A stretch of DNA of 64,000 bases from Mucilaginibacter_A sp964236465 (GTDB lineage: Bacteria > Bacteroidota > Bacteroidia > Sphingobacteriales > Sphingobacteriaceae). The stretch spans positions 1 through 64,000 of the forward strand of contig CAXSBZ010000018.1 of NCBI GenBank assembly GCA_964236465.1, read 5' to 3'. Numbering within the stretch: position 1 is the first letter of the stretch; each line of letters starts with the position of its first letter. A program made the position numbers and the translations under genes. The notes below the pieces were generated by a model, which saw only the letters and a program-made list of their open reading frames with translations, ran no database searches and was not told the DNA's origin. Positions 1 to 7,899 of the stretch are shown piece by piece.

Positions 1-1
1 C

Positions 2-97
2 AACAAACCCGGAACTGTAAATTTGGGGATTATGCTGGTTTGGGTAAAAGAACAAGGCAATTGGAAACTGCTTGGCCGCCAATCTTTTAAATTGTAA
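2..97 (+). CDS. C-terminal end of a NTF2-like (DUF4440-type) protein, partial
   Basis: An open frame enters from the left edge and stops at a TAA at 95-97. The last 31 residues contain the patterns MLVWVKEQGNW and LLGRQSFKL. These match the final beta-strands of the small SnoaL/NTF2-like proteins (DUF4440 family) common in Bacteroidota, which end in a 'W-K-L-L-x-R-x' pattern. The start lies outside the window, so catalytic or binding residues cannot be judged. The family call rests on this short tail only. Confidence 0.5.
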   Translation, partial: NKPGTVNLGIMLVWVKEQGNWKLLGRQSFKL

Positions 98-148
98 TAA
101 TTTAAAAATTAAATCCGTAAAATATTCTTTAAGTAAAAGAAAATTTTC

Positions 149-156
149 TAAATTTG
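149..156 (+). promoter_or_regulatory. -7 box of a Bacteroidota promoter (TAAATTTG)
   Basis: TAAATTTG fits the TAnnTTTG -7 consensus known for the Bacteroidota primary sigma factor. It lies 17 bases upstream of the ATG of the Xre antitoxin gene and would start transcription a few bases before it. A clear -33 TTTG is not visible. Confidence 0.5.
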
Positions 157-173
157 ATTTTTAAGATGTAGTT

Positions 174-695
174 ATGTCTGCCCAAAAAACACCTGCTAAA
201 AGAAGTATCGACCCTGGCAAAACTGCTGCGGAAGGAAAACCAACAGTTTTATATACAAACATCGGCAAGCAAAAAAAAGCTATGTTGCACGAAACTCCGG
301 CGGTTTATCAATCCTTGTATGCCAGTCCAATCAGTTTGTTAAACAGTTCAAAAAAAGGGCTTGCTGCCAAGGCGGCACTGGATTTTCTGAATTTATCAGG
401 ATTCAGCCAGGAACAATTTCAGGAAACGTTTAAAACTTCTGTCAAAACCATTCAGAATTATAACCGCAATGAGTTGAAACTGGATGCTGCTTTGAGTGAA
501 AAATTGCTGAAATCTTTTGCTTTGTTTGAAAAAGGGATTGAAGTTTTTGGTTCGGCAAGGGAATTTAGCAACTGGCTGTACCAACCGGCTTTTGGCTTAG
601 GCAACCAGATTCCGTTTGGTATGATGGATACGATCACCGGTATTGGTTTGATTGAAGAAGAATTGATCCGCATGGAGTACGGCGATTTAGCATAA
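174..695 (+). CDS. Xre/MbcA/ParS-type antitoxin (DUF2384 family)
   Basis: A 173-residue protein whose central part (about residues 60-120) resembles an Xre-like helical region, and whose end (about 120-173) resembles the ParS/Xre toxin-binding domain. In that end, 'GIEVFGSAREFSNWL' is followed by 'PIPFG'-like and 'GIGLIEEEL' patterns. Such proteins neutralise RES toxins and repress their own operon (family knowledge). The next gene encodes a RES protein and starts one base after this stop, which fixes the pairing. A copy of the dispersed TAAAAGAAGYAT motif lies inside the gene at 197-208 and encodes AKRSI near the N-terminus. Confidence 0.85.
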   Translation: MSAQKTPAKRSIDPGKTAAEGKPTVLYTNIGKQKKAMLHETPAVYQSLYASPISLLNSSKKGLAAKAALDFLNLSGFSQEQFQETFKTSVKTIQNYNRNELKLDAALSEKLLKSFALFEKGIEVFGSAREFSNWLYQPAFGLGNQIPFGMMDTITGIGLIEEELIRMEYGDLA

Positions 696-696
696 C

Positions 697-1146
697 GTGC
701 TGGTTTACCGCATTACTTTGAACCGTTATGCACAAAAGCTGGAAGCATCTGGCCGGGCAGCACGATGGAACCCAAATAAGATAAAAATGATTTATACCTC
801 TGCAAACAGATCATTATCGTGCTTGGAAAATATAGTTCACCGCGGCCAAACTGGGCTGATGCAACTATTTAGTTTGATGTCAATTGAAATCCCAGATGAA
901 ATCTCCATCAAAGAAATTAAATTAAAGCAACTGCCGGAAAACTGGAAAGACTATGATCAACTGCCTTTTACACAAAATCTTGGCGAGAAATGGATAGATG
1001 CCGGTCAGACTTCGGTGCTGCAAGTTCCGTCATCTATTGTTGAAGATGAAGTGAATTATCTAATTAACCCGCTGCATACTGATTTTAAACGGATCAAATT
1101 GATTAAAACACAACCGTTTGTGTTTGATAATAGGATTAAATTGTAA
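697..1146 (+). CDS. RES-domain toxin
   Basis: A 149-residue protein starting at a GTG one base after the antitoxin stop, so the pair is probably translationally coupled. It begins VYRIT and shows the RES pattern: an early Arg (residue 5), 'ARWNP', 'MIYTS', 'RSLSCLENIVHR' and a C-terminal 'R-I-K-L'. RES toxins degrade cellular NAD+ in characterised systems. Length is normal for the family, with no frameshift. The stop codon overlaps a dispersed motif copy (1146-1157). Confidence 0.88.
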   Translation: MLVYRITLNRYAQKLEASGRAARWNPNKIKMIYTSANRSLSCLENIVHRGQTGLMQLFSLMSIEIPDEISIKEIKLKQLPENWKDYDQLPFTQNLGEKWIDAGQTSVLQVPSSIVEDEVNYLINPLHTDFKRIKLIKTQPFVFDNRIKL

Positions 1147-1167
1147 TACTTCTTTTACCACCTTAAA

Positions 1168-1944
1168 ATGCGGATTACACTAATTGGTTCGGGCAATGTG
1201 GCCACACACCTAGGTGCAGCTTTAAAAAATGCCGGACATCAGCTAATCCAGGTTTGGAGCCGAAATTTGCAACATGCGGCTTTGCTGGCTTATCATGTAA
1301 AAGCAGAACCAATTGATCAATTGAACGAAATTTCTGCGGAAACAGATCTCATCATCATCGCTGTAAAAGACGACGCGGTGGAGGACGTTGCTTCTTTTAT
1401 CGACCTAAAAACCAAATTGGTGGTGCATACTTGCGGTGCAGTAAACATGCAGGTTCTGGAAAAATACTTTGACCGCTGCGGAGTTTTTTATCCGCTGCAA
1501 ACTTTTTCAAAAACACGGGAACTGGATTTTAAAACCGTGCCGATCTGCATAGAAAGTACCGATAAAAACAGTACGGCTATTTTACTCGATCTGGGCAAAA
1601 CGATCAGCAATAATGTAAACATCATCGATTCCAATCAACGTAAAACCCTGCATTTGGCTGCTGCTTTTGCCTGCAATTTCCCCAATTATTTGTACAGTAT
1701 TGCTGCGGATTTACTTGAGCATGAACAATTTAGTTTTGATTTGCTGAAACCGCTGATCTTGGAAACTGCTTTGAAAGTGCAGATGTTTTTACCATCACAA
1801 GTGCAAACCGGCCCGGCAATCCGCGGTGATATGCAAACGGTGGATGCACACTTGCATTTGTTGCAGCAGGAGCCCAAATTGCAGGAAATTTACCGTTTGC
1901 TCAGTCAGGGTATTATCAAAATGGGCGAACCCGGTTCAGCCTAA
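1168..1944 (+). CDS. Rossmann-like/DUF2520 domain dehydrogenase
   Basis: A 258-residue protein with an N-terminal NAD(P)-binding fold: the glycine loop GSGNVATHLG lies near residues 7-16 and is followed by an 'A-x-x-x-G-H' turn. A C-terminal DUF2520 helical domain contains 'HLAAAFACNFPNYLY' and a 'TGPAIRGD' segment. It resembles the F420/NADP oxidoreductase and pyrroline-5-carboxylate reductase group, but the substrate is unknown. It sits just upstream of ferredoxin, IscX and KdsC genes on the same strand, an order common in the phylum. Confidence 0.85.
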   Translation: MRITLIGSGNVATHLGAALKNAGHQLIQVWSRNLQHAALLAYHVKAEPIDQLNEISAETDLIIIAVKDDAVEDVASFIDLKTKLVVHTCGAVNMQVLEKYFDRCGVFYPLQTFSKTRELDFKTVPICIESTDKNSTAILLDLGKTISNNVNIIDSNQRKTLHLAAAFACNFPNYLYSIAADLLEHEQFSFDLLKPLILETALKVQMFLPSQVQTGPAIRGDMQTVDAHLHLLQQEPKLQEIYRLLSQGIIKMGEPGSA

Positions 1945-1955
1945 GCTAAAATTAC

Positions 1956-1963
1956 TACTTTTG
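1956..1963 (+). promoter_or_regulatory. -7 box TACTTTTG before ferredoxin
   Basis: TACTTTTG matches TAnnTTTG and ends seven bases before the ferredoxin ATG at 1970. Initiation from it would give a very short leader or a leaderless transcript. No convincing -33 element is seen in the preceding coding sequence. Confidence 0.45.
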
Positions 1964-1969
1964 CAGGCA

Positions 1970-2302
1970 ATGGAAATTTATAACGTCAGAATTAACTTTG
2001 AAGAAGCCGGGATGCAAGCAGTAGAACTGCCGATGGCTCAAGGAGAATCTGTTTTAGATGTTTGTATTGAAAACGGCATCGAGCTGCAACACAATTGCGG
2101 CGGCGTTTGCGGATGCAGCACTTGCCATATTTATGTGAACAAAGGCATGGACAACGTGCAGGAAATATCTGACAAGGAAGAGGATTTTATAGACCGTGCC
2201 AACAATCCGCGCATCGCTTCCCGCTTGGGATGCCAATGCGTAATGATCGATGGCCATATTGAAGTAACTATTCCGGATCAATCACAATTCCTCGGCCACT
2301 AA
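1970..2302 (+). CDS. 2Fe-2S adrenodoxin-type ferredoxin
   Basis: A 110-residue electron carrier. It has the pattern C43-x5-C49-x2-C52 (within NCGGVCGCSTC) plus a C-terminal Cys in 'RLGCQC', which are the four ligands of an ISC-type [2Fe-2S] ferredoxin. An extra Cys (47) is typical of this subfamily. I chose the ATG at 1970 because the open frame upstream runs through the preceding DUF2520 gene in another frame and is not protein-like. The IscX gene 18 bases downstream supports a role in iron-sulfur cluster assembly. Confidence 0.9.
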   Translation: MEIYNVRINFEEAGMQAVELPMAQGESVLDVCIENGIELQHNCGGVCGCSTCHIYVNKGMDNVQEISDKEEDFIDRANNPRIASRLGCQCVMIDGHIEVTIPDQSQFLGH

Positions 2303-2320
2303 ACCTCAAATTTTAATTTT

Positions 2321-2563
2321 ATGCTGGATAAAGATTTTGCACTTCCGATCCATTGGAATGATTACGAAGATATTGCTATGAGTTTGTACGAAAAGTTTGG
2401 TGATGATTTTGATGAACCTAAAATTTACCGTTTGCGTTTTACAGATTTATTGGAATGGGTGCTGTCGCTTCCAAATTTTGTAGGCAAACGCGAAGAAAGC
2501 ACTGAAGGACATTTAGAGCAAATTCAAACTGCTTGGGCTTACGAATGGCGTGATAATCAGTAG
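2321..2563 (+). CDS. iscX: Fe-S cluster assembly protein IscX
   Basis: An 80-residue acidic protein matching IscX (DUF528). It has 'HWNDYEDIAMSLYEKFGDDFD', then 'LRFTDLLEWVLSL' and a C-terminal 'IQTAWAYEWRD'. IscX is a small iron-binding regulator of the cysteine desulfurase IscS. Its position directly after ferredoxin is the same pairing seen in proteobacterial isc operons, although no iscSUA genes are visible here. Confidence 0.87.
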   Translation: MLDKDFALPIHWNDYEDIAMSLYEKFGDDFDEPKIYRLRFTDLLEWVLSLPNFVGKREESTEGHLEQIQTAWAYEWRDNQ

Positions 2564-2619
2564 TTTAAGGAAGTTGTCGGTTTACTATTAACAATCAACT
2601 AAAAGCTAACAATTTCCTT

Positions 2620-3135
2620 ATGTTCCTCGAAAAACTAAAAAATATCAAAGCCTTTATTTTTGATGTTGATGGCGTGTTGACCAATGGCGACGTTACGGTT
2701 ACCCAAGATGGCGACCAAATACGGCATTTCAACGTAAAAGATGGTTATGCCATCAATCACGCCATCAAATCCGGTTTTTATATTTGTACGATTTCCGGCG
2801 GCCATTCCCGAGGTGTTTTATCGCGGCTGAATGGTTTGGGCGTGAAAGATGTTTTTATGGGAATTAGTCATAAACTGGAGGTTTATGAACGCGTGGTTGC
2901 GGATATGAACTTGAACCCGGAAGAAATTTTGTACATGGGCGATGATATTCCGGATCTGGATGTGATGCAAAAAGTTGGCCTGCCAACCTGCCCGGCAGAT
3001 GCCTGCGAAGAAGTTAAAGCCGTAGCCGCCTATATTTCTCCGGTTTTGGGTGGAAAAGGTTGTGTGCGGGATGTGATCGAAAAGGTACTGAAAATCCAAG
3101 ATAAATGGATGAAGGCAGATGCTACCAGTTTTTAG
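2620..3135 (+). CDS. kdsC: 3-deoxy-D-manno-octulosonate 8-phosphate phosphatase (HAD family)
   Basis: A 171-residue C0-type HAD phosphatase that removes phosphate from KDO-8-P during lipopolysaccharide core synthesis. The HAD motif I is FDVDGVLT with the nucleophile Asp at about residue 15. Motif II is 'TISGG', and motif IV is 'MGDDIPDLDVM'. 'NVKDGYAI' and 'ADACEEVK' are typical of KdsC, and the absence of a cap domain fits its length. It is the last gene of the same-strand run that starts with the DUF2520 gene. No partner kdsA or kdsB is present. Confidence 0.9.
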   Translation: MFLEKLKNIKAFIFDVDGVLTNGDVTVTQDGDQIRHFNVKDGYAINHAIKSGFYICTISGGHSRGVLSRLNGLGVKDVFMGISHKLEVYERVVADMNLNPEEILYMGDDIPDLDVMQKVGLPTCPADACEEVKAVAAYISPVLGGKGCVRDVIEKVLKIQDKWMKADATSF

Positions 3136-3261
3136 GATGTTATAATTAATTTTGTTCAACTTTTGGTTGCATCCGTATAAAAGGGTTGTTCAATAATAAT
3201 TTTATATTTTAGAATCAATTAATTGAATTCTAAATTGTCGTAATTACCTAAAAACTAAATT

Positions 3262-4353
3262 TTGAAGCACAACTACAAAACCCGGTTTCCGCTTATTTGC
3301 ATACTATTTTTAGGAATACTTTTTTCCTCTTGCAAAAAAGAAAAAAGTACACCAACTCCAACCGTAGCCAAACCAGTTTCATTAGGTTTAATTCAGTTCG
3401 GAAACAGCAACGGCAAAAGGGTTTTTCTTCCGATCAGCAAAATAGGAACACAAAATGTTAGTTATTATGGCGTTTTTGATACAGGCTCCTCCGGGATGAC
3501 GATGGATGCTAGCGGTATTTTGCCAGCCAGCATGATCACCAGTTCTGGCATTGCGATTGCCGGAGATTCTGTGGTTGTCAATGGCATCACCGTTACTTCG
3601 CAGCAAGCCGTAATCAGTTTTGGCGATAAACTCAGTTCCACCAAAGAATACGGAAACCTGGCTTATGCCGCCATTACCATCGGTGATGCCAGTGGAAACC
3701 TGCTTTTAAAACGCATACCTTTTTTCTTGTATTACAAAATTGTTGACGGCAATGGCACCGCGTTGCCCGCACACTCCAGCGATGTATTTGGTGTTGGGCC
3801 GGGCATGAGTTATGCCAACAGTTCCATCGTTAGCCCGCTGAGTTTTTATTCGCCGGGAACAGGTTTAACCAAGGGTTTCAGGCTTGCTTTGCTCAACAGT
3901 ACAAGCTTCAATAGCACAGGCGTTAACACGGCTGGTTTATTAAATATTGGTTTAACAGCGGCCGACCTCAGTTCGTCTTCATTTGTGATGCACCCGCTCA
4001 CTTTTTATTCTGCCGGCGGTTATTCGCCCAATATCCCGGCCACCATTACTTACAACGGAACCAGCACAGCTGCTTTGGTTTTGTTTGATACCGGAACGCC
4101 GGCAATTACAATGATTGAAGACCCAAAAGCTACTGCCAAAATCGGAAGTTTACCAGCAAATTCTATCGTGAAAGTGGTTACTAATCAAGGTTTTACTTAT
4201 CAATATACCACAACTTCAACCAGTAATTTAACATCGATACAAAACCCAAATAATACCGGCGATTACCGTAGCATTTTCAACATAGATTTTTTCATCAAAA
4301 ACGAATTTCTAACTGATTACACCAATCATAAAATCGGCTTAAAAAATAATTGA
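3262..4353 (+). CDS. Lipoprotein with two aspartic-protease-like DTG motifs
   Basis: A 363-residue protein whose apparent start is a TTG at 3262. Residues 9-24 are a hydrophobic signal ending in a lipobox (LFSSC, Cys24), then a Lys/Thr/Pro linker, so it is probably an outer-membrane or periplasmic lipoprotein. Residues 72-77 (FDTGSS) and 275-280 (FDTGTP) are two D-T-G-S/T motifs about 200 residues apart, which is the arrangement of pepsin-like bilobal aspartic proteases. Flanking hydrophobic residues fit the fold. I do not recognise a named family, so protease activity is inference. Confidence 0.6.
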   Translation: MKHNYKTRFPLICILFLGILFSSCKKEKSTPTPTVAKPVSLGLIQFGNSNGKRVFLPISKIGTQNVSYYGVFDTGSSGMTMDASGILPASMITSSGIAIAGDSVVVNGITVTSQQAVISFGDKLSSTKEYGNLAYAAITIGDASGNLLLKRIPFFLYYKIVDGNGTALPAHSSDVFGVGPGMSYANSSIVSPLSFYSPGTGLTKGFRLALLNSTSFNSTGVNTAGLLNIGLTAADLSSSSFVMHPLTFYSAGGYSPNIPATITYNGTSTAALVLFDTGTPAITMIEDPKATAKIGSLPANSIVKVVTNQGFTYQYTTTSTSNLTSIQNPNNTGDYRSIFNIDFFIKNEFLTDYTNHKIGLKNN

Positions 4354-4364
4354 GTTTTGGGTTG

Positions 4365-4457
4365 ATGCTTCTTTTATCGGGTAAAATTTGGAATGTCGAA
4401 AGTTTTTTTTATCGAAGAAGATTGCAAATACTAATTTTTGCACGATAAAAGAAGCAT
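4365..4457. repeat. Facing pair of the dispersed motif, 93 bp span
   Basis: ATGCTTCTTTTA at 4365 faces TAAAAGAAGCAT ending at 4457. Each is followed inward by an AT-rich box (TAAAATTTGG on the left, CTAATTTTTG on the right). The pair lies between two convergent genes, and the interior shows no similarity to other pairs. Confidence 0.85.
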
Positions 4458-4474
4458 TGCATTATCAGCATAAA

Positions 4475-5836
4475 TTAGGATTGTTCAATCCTTTTTCCAA
4501 CCAGCACAAAAGGCCATTCTTTATTAATTTTTGCTTTGATAAAGTAAACAATTGCGCCGATAGTAATGGTTAGCAATCCGCCCAAAACCATTTTGGTGCC
4601 GGTAGAGATCAATATCCCGATCCATAATAAAATGGCCAGATAAATTGGCAACGGAAACAAAGGCATTTTATAAGGAAAATTTATATTGCTTTTAGCTTTC
4701 CGAAGTATCAGTAAACCAATGGCTTGCGAAATAAACTGGATCAAAATCCGCATGGCCAGCACTGCACTAATGACGTCGCTTAACTTAAAAAGCAGGCTGA
4801 AAACAAAAGCAATCGCACCCAAAACCATTATCGAAACATAAGGAAAATTACCTTTGGGATGGAGTTTGGCAAATACTTTAAAAAAAGCACCATCGGCCGC
4901 AGCAGCATAAGGAACTCGGCTATAACCCAATGTTGCCGAAAAAACGGAAGCAAAAGCAACCAGCAAAATCAGGCAGGTGACCACTTTGGCGGCAAGTGGG
5001 CCGGCCGAATGCTGCATAAACTCGCTGATCACGAACGGGCTGTTTTTGGCTTGCTGCCAGGGAATCACGCTCACCACGCTCACGTTCATCATCAAATATA
5101 AAACGGCAATACCGATAATGGACAAAAACATGCTGCGCGGGATATTTTTGGATGGGTTGATGATTTCGCCGCCCAAATGGCAAACGTTGTAATAACCCAA
5201 ATAACTGTACACGCTTTTTACGCTGGCAAAACCGATGGCCGCCACAAAAGCAAAATCAAAACTCAACCCGTCGTTAACGTGGCGGATCGGTTGCAGGAAG
5301 TTGCCATGCGCAATGCCACCGCCGATAATCCACAATATCGTGAGGATAACTGCGGCCCAGAGCACTACACTAATTTTACCGATGTCTTCAATTTTACGGT
5401 ATAAAAGAAGTACGATGCAAATGACTACGCCGCCACTCATCATCTTAGATTCCAACGGTGTAAGCGGAAGCAGATACGAAAAATAAGCTGCAAAACCAAT
5501 GGCCGCCGATGCGATAACGAGCGGTGCCTGGATCATAGTTTGCCATACAAACAGGAAACTCATCATCCGGCCCAAACCGTTTTTGCCATAGGTTTCTTTC
5601 AAAAAATTGTACGAGCCGCCTGCCATCGGAAAGGCTGCGCCCAGCTCGCTCCAAACCATCGCATCCACCATGGATAAAGCTGCGCCGGCCAGCCAGGCGT
5701 ACAGAAAATATGGCCCGTTCATCATCCCGATCACCATTGGCAGGGTGATGAATGGGCCAATGCCAACCATATCCGTCATGTTGATAGCCGTTGCATGGAT
5801 CAGCCCTAAGCGTCTTTCCTGGTTTGGTTCAGCCAT
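4475..5836 (-). CDS. APC-superfamily amino acid permease
   Basis: A 453-residue inner-membrane protein with about 12 hydrophobic segments. The start 'IHATAINMTDMVGIGPFITLP' carries the GIGPFI signature of the unwound first helix in the amino acid-polyamine-organocation family. 'GGSYNFLKETYGKNGLGRMM' in the next loop is also typical. The substrate cannot be deduced; amino acids or polyamines are likely. It stands alone, convergent with the lipoprotein gene and divergent from nothing obvious. Confidence 0.85.
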   Translation of the reverse strand: MAEPNQERRLGLIHATAINMTDMVGIGPFITLPMVIGMMNGPYFLYAWLAGAALSMVDAMVWSELGAAFPMAGGSYNFLKETYGKNGLGRMMSFLFVWQTMIQAPLVIASAAIGFAAYFSYLLPLTPLESKMMSGGVVICIVLLLYRKIEDIGKISVVLWAAVILTILWIIGGGIAHGNFLQPIRHVNDGLSFDFAFVAAIGFASVKSVYSYLGYYNVCHLGGEIINPSKNIPRSMFLSIIGIAVLYLMMNVSVVSVIPWQQAKNSPFVISEFMQHSAGPLAAKVVTCLILLVAFASVFSATLGYSRVPYAAAADGAFFKVFAKLHPKGNFPYVSIMVLGAIAFVFSLLFKLSDVISAVLAMRILIQFISQAIGLLILRKAKSNINFPYKMPLFPLPIYLAILLWIGILISTGTKMVLGGLLTITIGAIVYFIKAKINKEWPFVLVGKRIEQS

Positions 5837-5965
5837 AATTTTATTTCGATCTATAATTTATGTTGATAAATTTCTGTTTCAACGTTAGCGAAGATAGATT
5901 TTTAGGTGATAAAAGAAGCATGGTTTAACCTAAAGTCAAACTTAAAAACCAACAATTTAAGCATA

Positions 5966-5998
5966 AAAAAACCACCTGTTTTTGGCAGGTGGTTTTTT
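5966..5998 (-). terminator. Intrinsic terminator of tmRNA
   Basis: A perfect hairpin, AAAAAACCACCTG paired with CAGGTGGTTTTTT around a 7-base loop, lies just past the 3' end of the minus-strand tmRNA. A run of T follows on the minus strand. It is symmetric and could also act on the other strand. Confidence 0.85.
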
Positions 5999-6006
5999 AA
6001 GAAAGG

Positions 6007-6372
6007 TGGACCCGGAGAGATTCGAACTCTCGTCCAAACATGGTATAAGGTAAGCCTTCTACATGCTTATCTGCTGTTTAATTGTCGGGAAAGGGAAGGT
6101 CAGCCGCGAACCTGTACCGTTTTCCGTAGGTGCTTTATCTCGTTCGCTGATCACACCGGCAGCAAACCAGTTTCTTATTTCGACGTTCCTGATGATGGCC
6201 CTAAGAAACCGCAAACCATCGGAACGAAAGCTATGCTAACTCTAAGTTAGGCAGCTAAGGCGTAGTTATTTTCGCCATTTGAAAGTTTGAGCGTTCAGAT
6301 TAAAGCGCTAATTCACCCAACGCGCTGCATGCTTACCTACTTATCTCCATCCTGTCAATTCCGGTCGGGCCC
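6007..6372 (-). ncRNA. ssrA: tmRNA (SsrA)
   Basis: The 5' end (GGGCCCGACCGGAATTGACA) and 3' end (T-arm GAGTTCGAATCTC, then CGGGTCC and discriminator A) form the tRNA-like domain. Its acceptor stem has seven pairs with one G-U. The internal reading frame, read on the minus strand from 6276 to 6247, encodes GENNYALAA followed by TAA, the proteolysis tag typical of Bacteroidota. Length is about 366 bases, and the CCA is not encoded. tmRNA rescues stalled ribosomes together with SmpB. A long open frame across this region on the plus strand is a chance shadow. Confidence 0.97.
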
Positions 6373-6643
6373 TTATTTTTGAGCTGAAAGGTTAAAAGGC
6401 AAAAGGTGTTAAGTGGATGCAAAAATACTGTTTTTAGCAATAGAAAAAAAATATTTAAAGCTCGTTTATATCGAAAAAAAGGAATGCTTCTTTTATCAAC
6501 CAAAAATTGGTACTTGCAGATTAAAGAATTTTTTTTACCACCTGATACTTCGTTTATTGCTTAAAATATTCGCTTATAATTATTTTTATTTTTTTTAAAA
6601 TGTTTTCCGCTGCTGTCCGTCTCTACCTTTAAAGAGCAATACA

Positions 6644-7219
6644 TTGATCACAGCCCTGATGCCCCAAGATAAAAACAGCAATATTCTGCAAGCGATCAAA
6701 GCTTACGGTAAAAACCTGCTGTCTTTTATCCGCAGAAGGGTAAAAACCGATGCTGATGCCGAAGACATTCTGCAGGATGTTTGGTACCAGTTAAGTGCCT
6801 TGGTTAATGCAGGGCCGATTGAACAAACCGGTGCCTGGTTATATAAAGTTGCCAAAAATAAGATAACTGATAAATACAGAAAGCGTTCGGAAACGTTGCT
6901 GGACGATCTGTTTTTTGGTGAGGAAGACGCAGATAATGAAGACGCAGATTACCAGTCAATCTTATTAGCAGAAGCAACTACCCCGGAAACAGAATACCTG
7001 CGCAACCTTTTTTGGGAACAATTATTCATGGCGCTGGATGAATTGCCCGAAAAGCAAAAGCAGGTTTTTATCTGGCAGGAACTGGATCATATTCCTTTTC
7101 AGGAAATTGCGGAAAACACAGGCGAAAATGTACAAACGCTGGTATCCAGAAAACGGTATGCGGTTTTACACCTGCGCAAAAGGCTGAAACAATTGTATCA
7201 AGAAATTAAAAACTATTAA
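6644..7219 (+). CDS. ECF-type RNA polymerase sigma factor
   Basis: A 191-residue sigma-70 family protein. Region 2 (about residues 20-90) contains 'DAEDILQDVWYQL' and the DNA-melting 'TGAWLYKVAKNKITDKYRK'. Region 4 (about 130-185) contains 'LDELPEKQKQVFIWQELDHIPFQEIA' as the helix-turn-helix. The first in-frame start is TTG (6644), with an AAAGAG upstream. The ATG at 6659 (residue 6) is an equally good start. A short spacer separates it from a small two-helix membrane protein, a neighbour often found with this sigma type. No recognisable anti-sigma domain is present. Confidence 0.88.
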   Translation: MITALMPQDKNSNILQAIKAYGKNLLSFIRRRVKTDADAEDILQDVWYQLSALVNAGPIEQTGAWLYKVAKNKITDKYRKRSETLLDDLFFGEEDADNEDADYQSILLAEATTPETEYLRNLFWEQLFMALDELPEKQKQVFIWQELDHIPFQEIAENTGENVQTLVSRKRYAVLHLRKRLKQLYQEIKNY

Positions 7220-7230
7220 AAATTAAGCAA

Positions 7231-7617
7231 ATGAGAAAAGTATTTTATAAAGGAAGATTTGTATTTATTCCGCTGGCCGCCGTTGCCTTCCTGTCACTAA
7301 TCAGCTTTGTGGTGATGCAGCTTTGGAACAATCTGTTGCCGGGCATATTGAATGTAAAAACAGTTACTTTTTGGCAAGCGATGGGCATATTTATTTTATG
7401 CAAAATCCTGTTTGGCTTTGGCAAAGGCGGCAGGATGGGCGGTGCACCCTGGATGCGGGGCCGAATGCAGGAACGCTTTAAAAACATGAGCCCGGAGGAA
7501 AAGGAGCTATTTAAAACAAAACTGAAGGGTAGCATGGCGGATTGCGGCGGCAGAAGCTGGGGAAGACGTGATTGGAGGGATGATATTCAAACGGAAACAT
7601 CAAGTTCAGAAGCGTAA
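7231..7617 (+). CDS. Small membrane protein downstream of ECF sigma factor
   Basis: A 128-residue protein with two transmembrane segments (about residues 10-32 and 46-62), then a Gly/Arg/Met-rich stretch and 'MSPEEKELFKTKLKG', a motif seen in many small Bacteroidota membrane proteins. The tail is charged (WGRRDWRDD) and ends in Ser/Thr/Glu. It starts 11 bases after the sigma factor stop, so the two are very likely cotranscribed. It may control the sigma factor or be its target; this is inferred only from position. Confidence 0.75.
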   Translation: MRKVFYKGRFVFIPLAAVAFLSLISFVVMQLWNNLLPGILNVKTVTFWQAMGIFILCKILFGFGKGGRMGGAPWMRGRMQERFKNMSPEEKELFKTKLKGSMADCGGRSWGRRDWRDDIQTETSSSEA

Positions 7618-7636
7618 ATTAATAACAACAGGATTT

Positions 7637-7849
7637 ATGGAAGTGCTGGTATTTAAAACGAATGTTTCAAAACAGACAGAAGTCAGCAAGGTACAAACTT
7701 TACTAAAGCGTATTGCTGCTATTGAGGATTGGAATTTTGATTCGGAGGATTGCAATTGTGTTTTGAGGATTGTGGCCAGCAATCTTTCACCTCGTCATAT
7801 TGAATCTGTGTTACGGGCTTCCGGAATCAATTGTGAAGAGTTGGAGTAA
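7637..7849 (+). CDS. Conserved hypothetical, HMA-like ferredoxin fold
   Basis: A 70-residue protein. Residues 1-10 (MEVLVFKTNV) form a beta strand, followed by a helix (VSKVQTLLKRI), a central 'WNFDSEDCNCVLRI', a second helix 'SPRHIESVLRASG' and a short end. The beta-alpha-beta order resembles heavy-metal-associated domains, but the metal-binding CxxC at the first loop is absent. A C-x-C is present later (about residues 37-39). It is third in the sigma factor transcript, 19 bases after the membrane protein. Confidence 0.65.
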   Translation: MEVLVFKTNVSKQTEVSKVQTLLKRIAAIEDWNFDSEDCNCVLRIVASNLSPRHIESVLRASGINCEELE

Positions 7850-7899
7850 TCTCAGCTATTTTGATTATCAGAAGCTGAAATAACAATTAAGCAAGAAAA

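Noticed and set aside
5906..6250. Open frame of 114 codons on the plus strand
   Set aside because: It lies antisense across the tmRNA and its terminator; its codons have no protein-like character.
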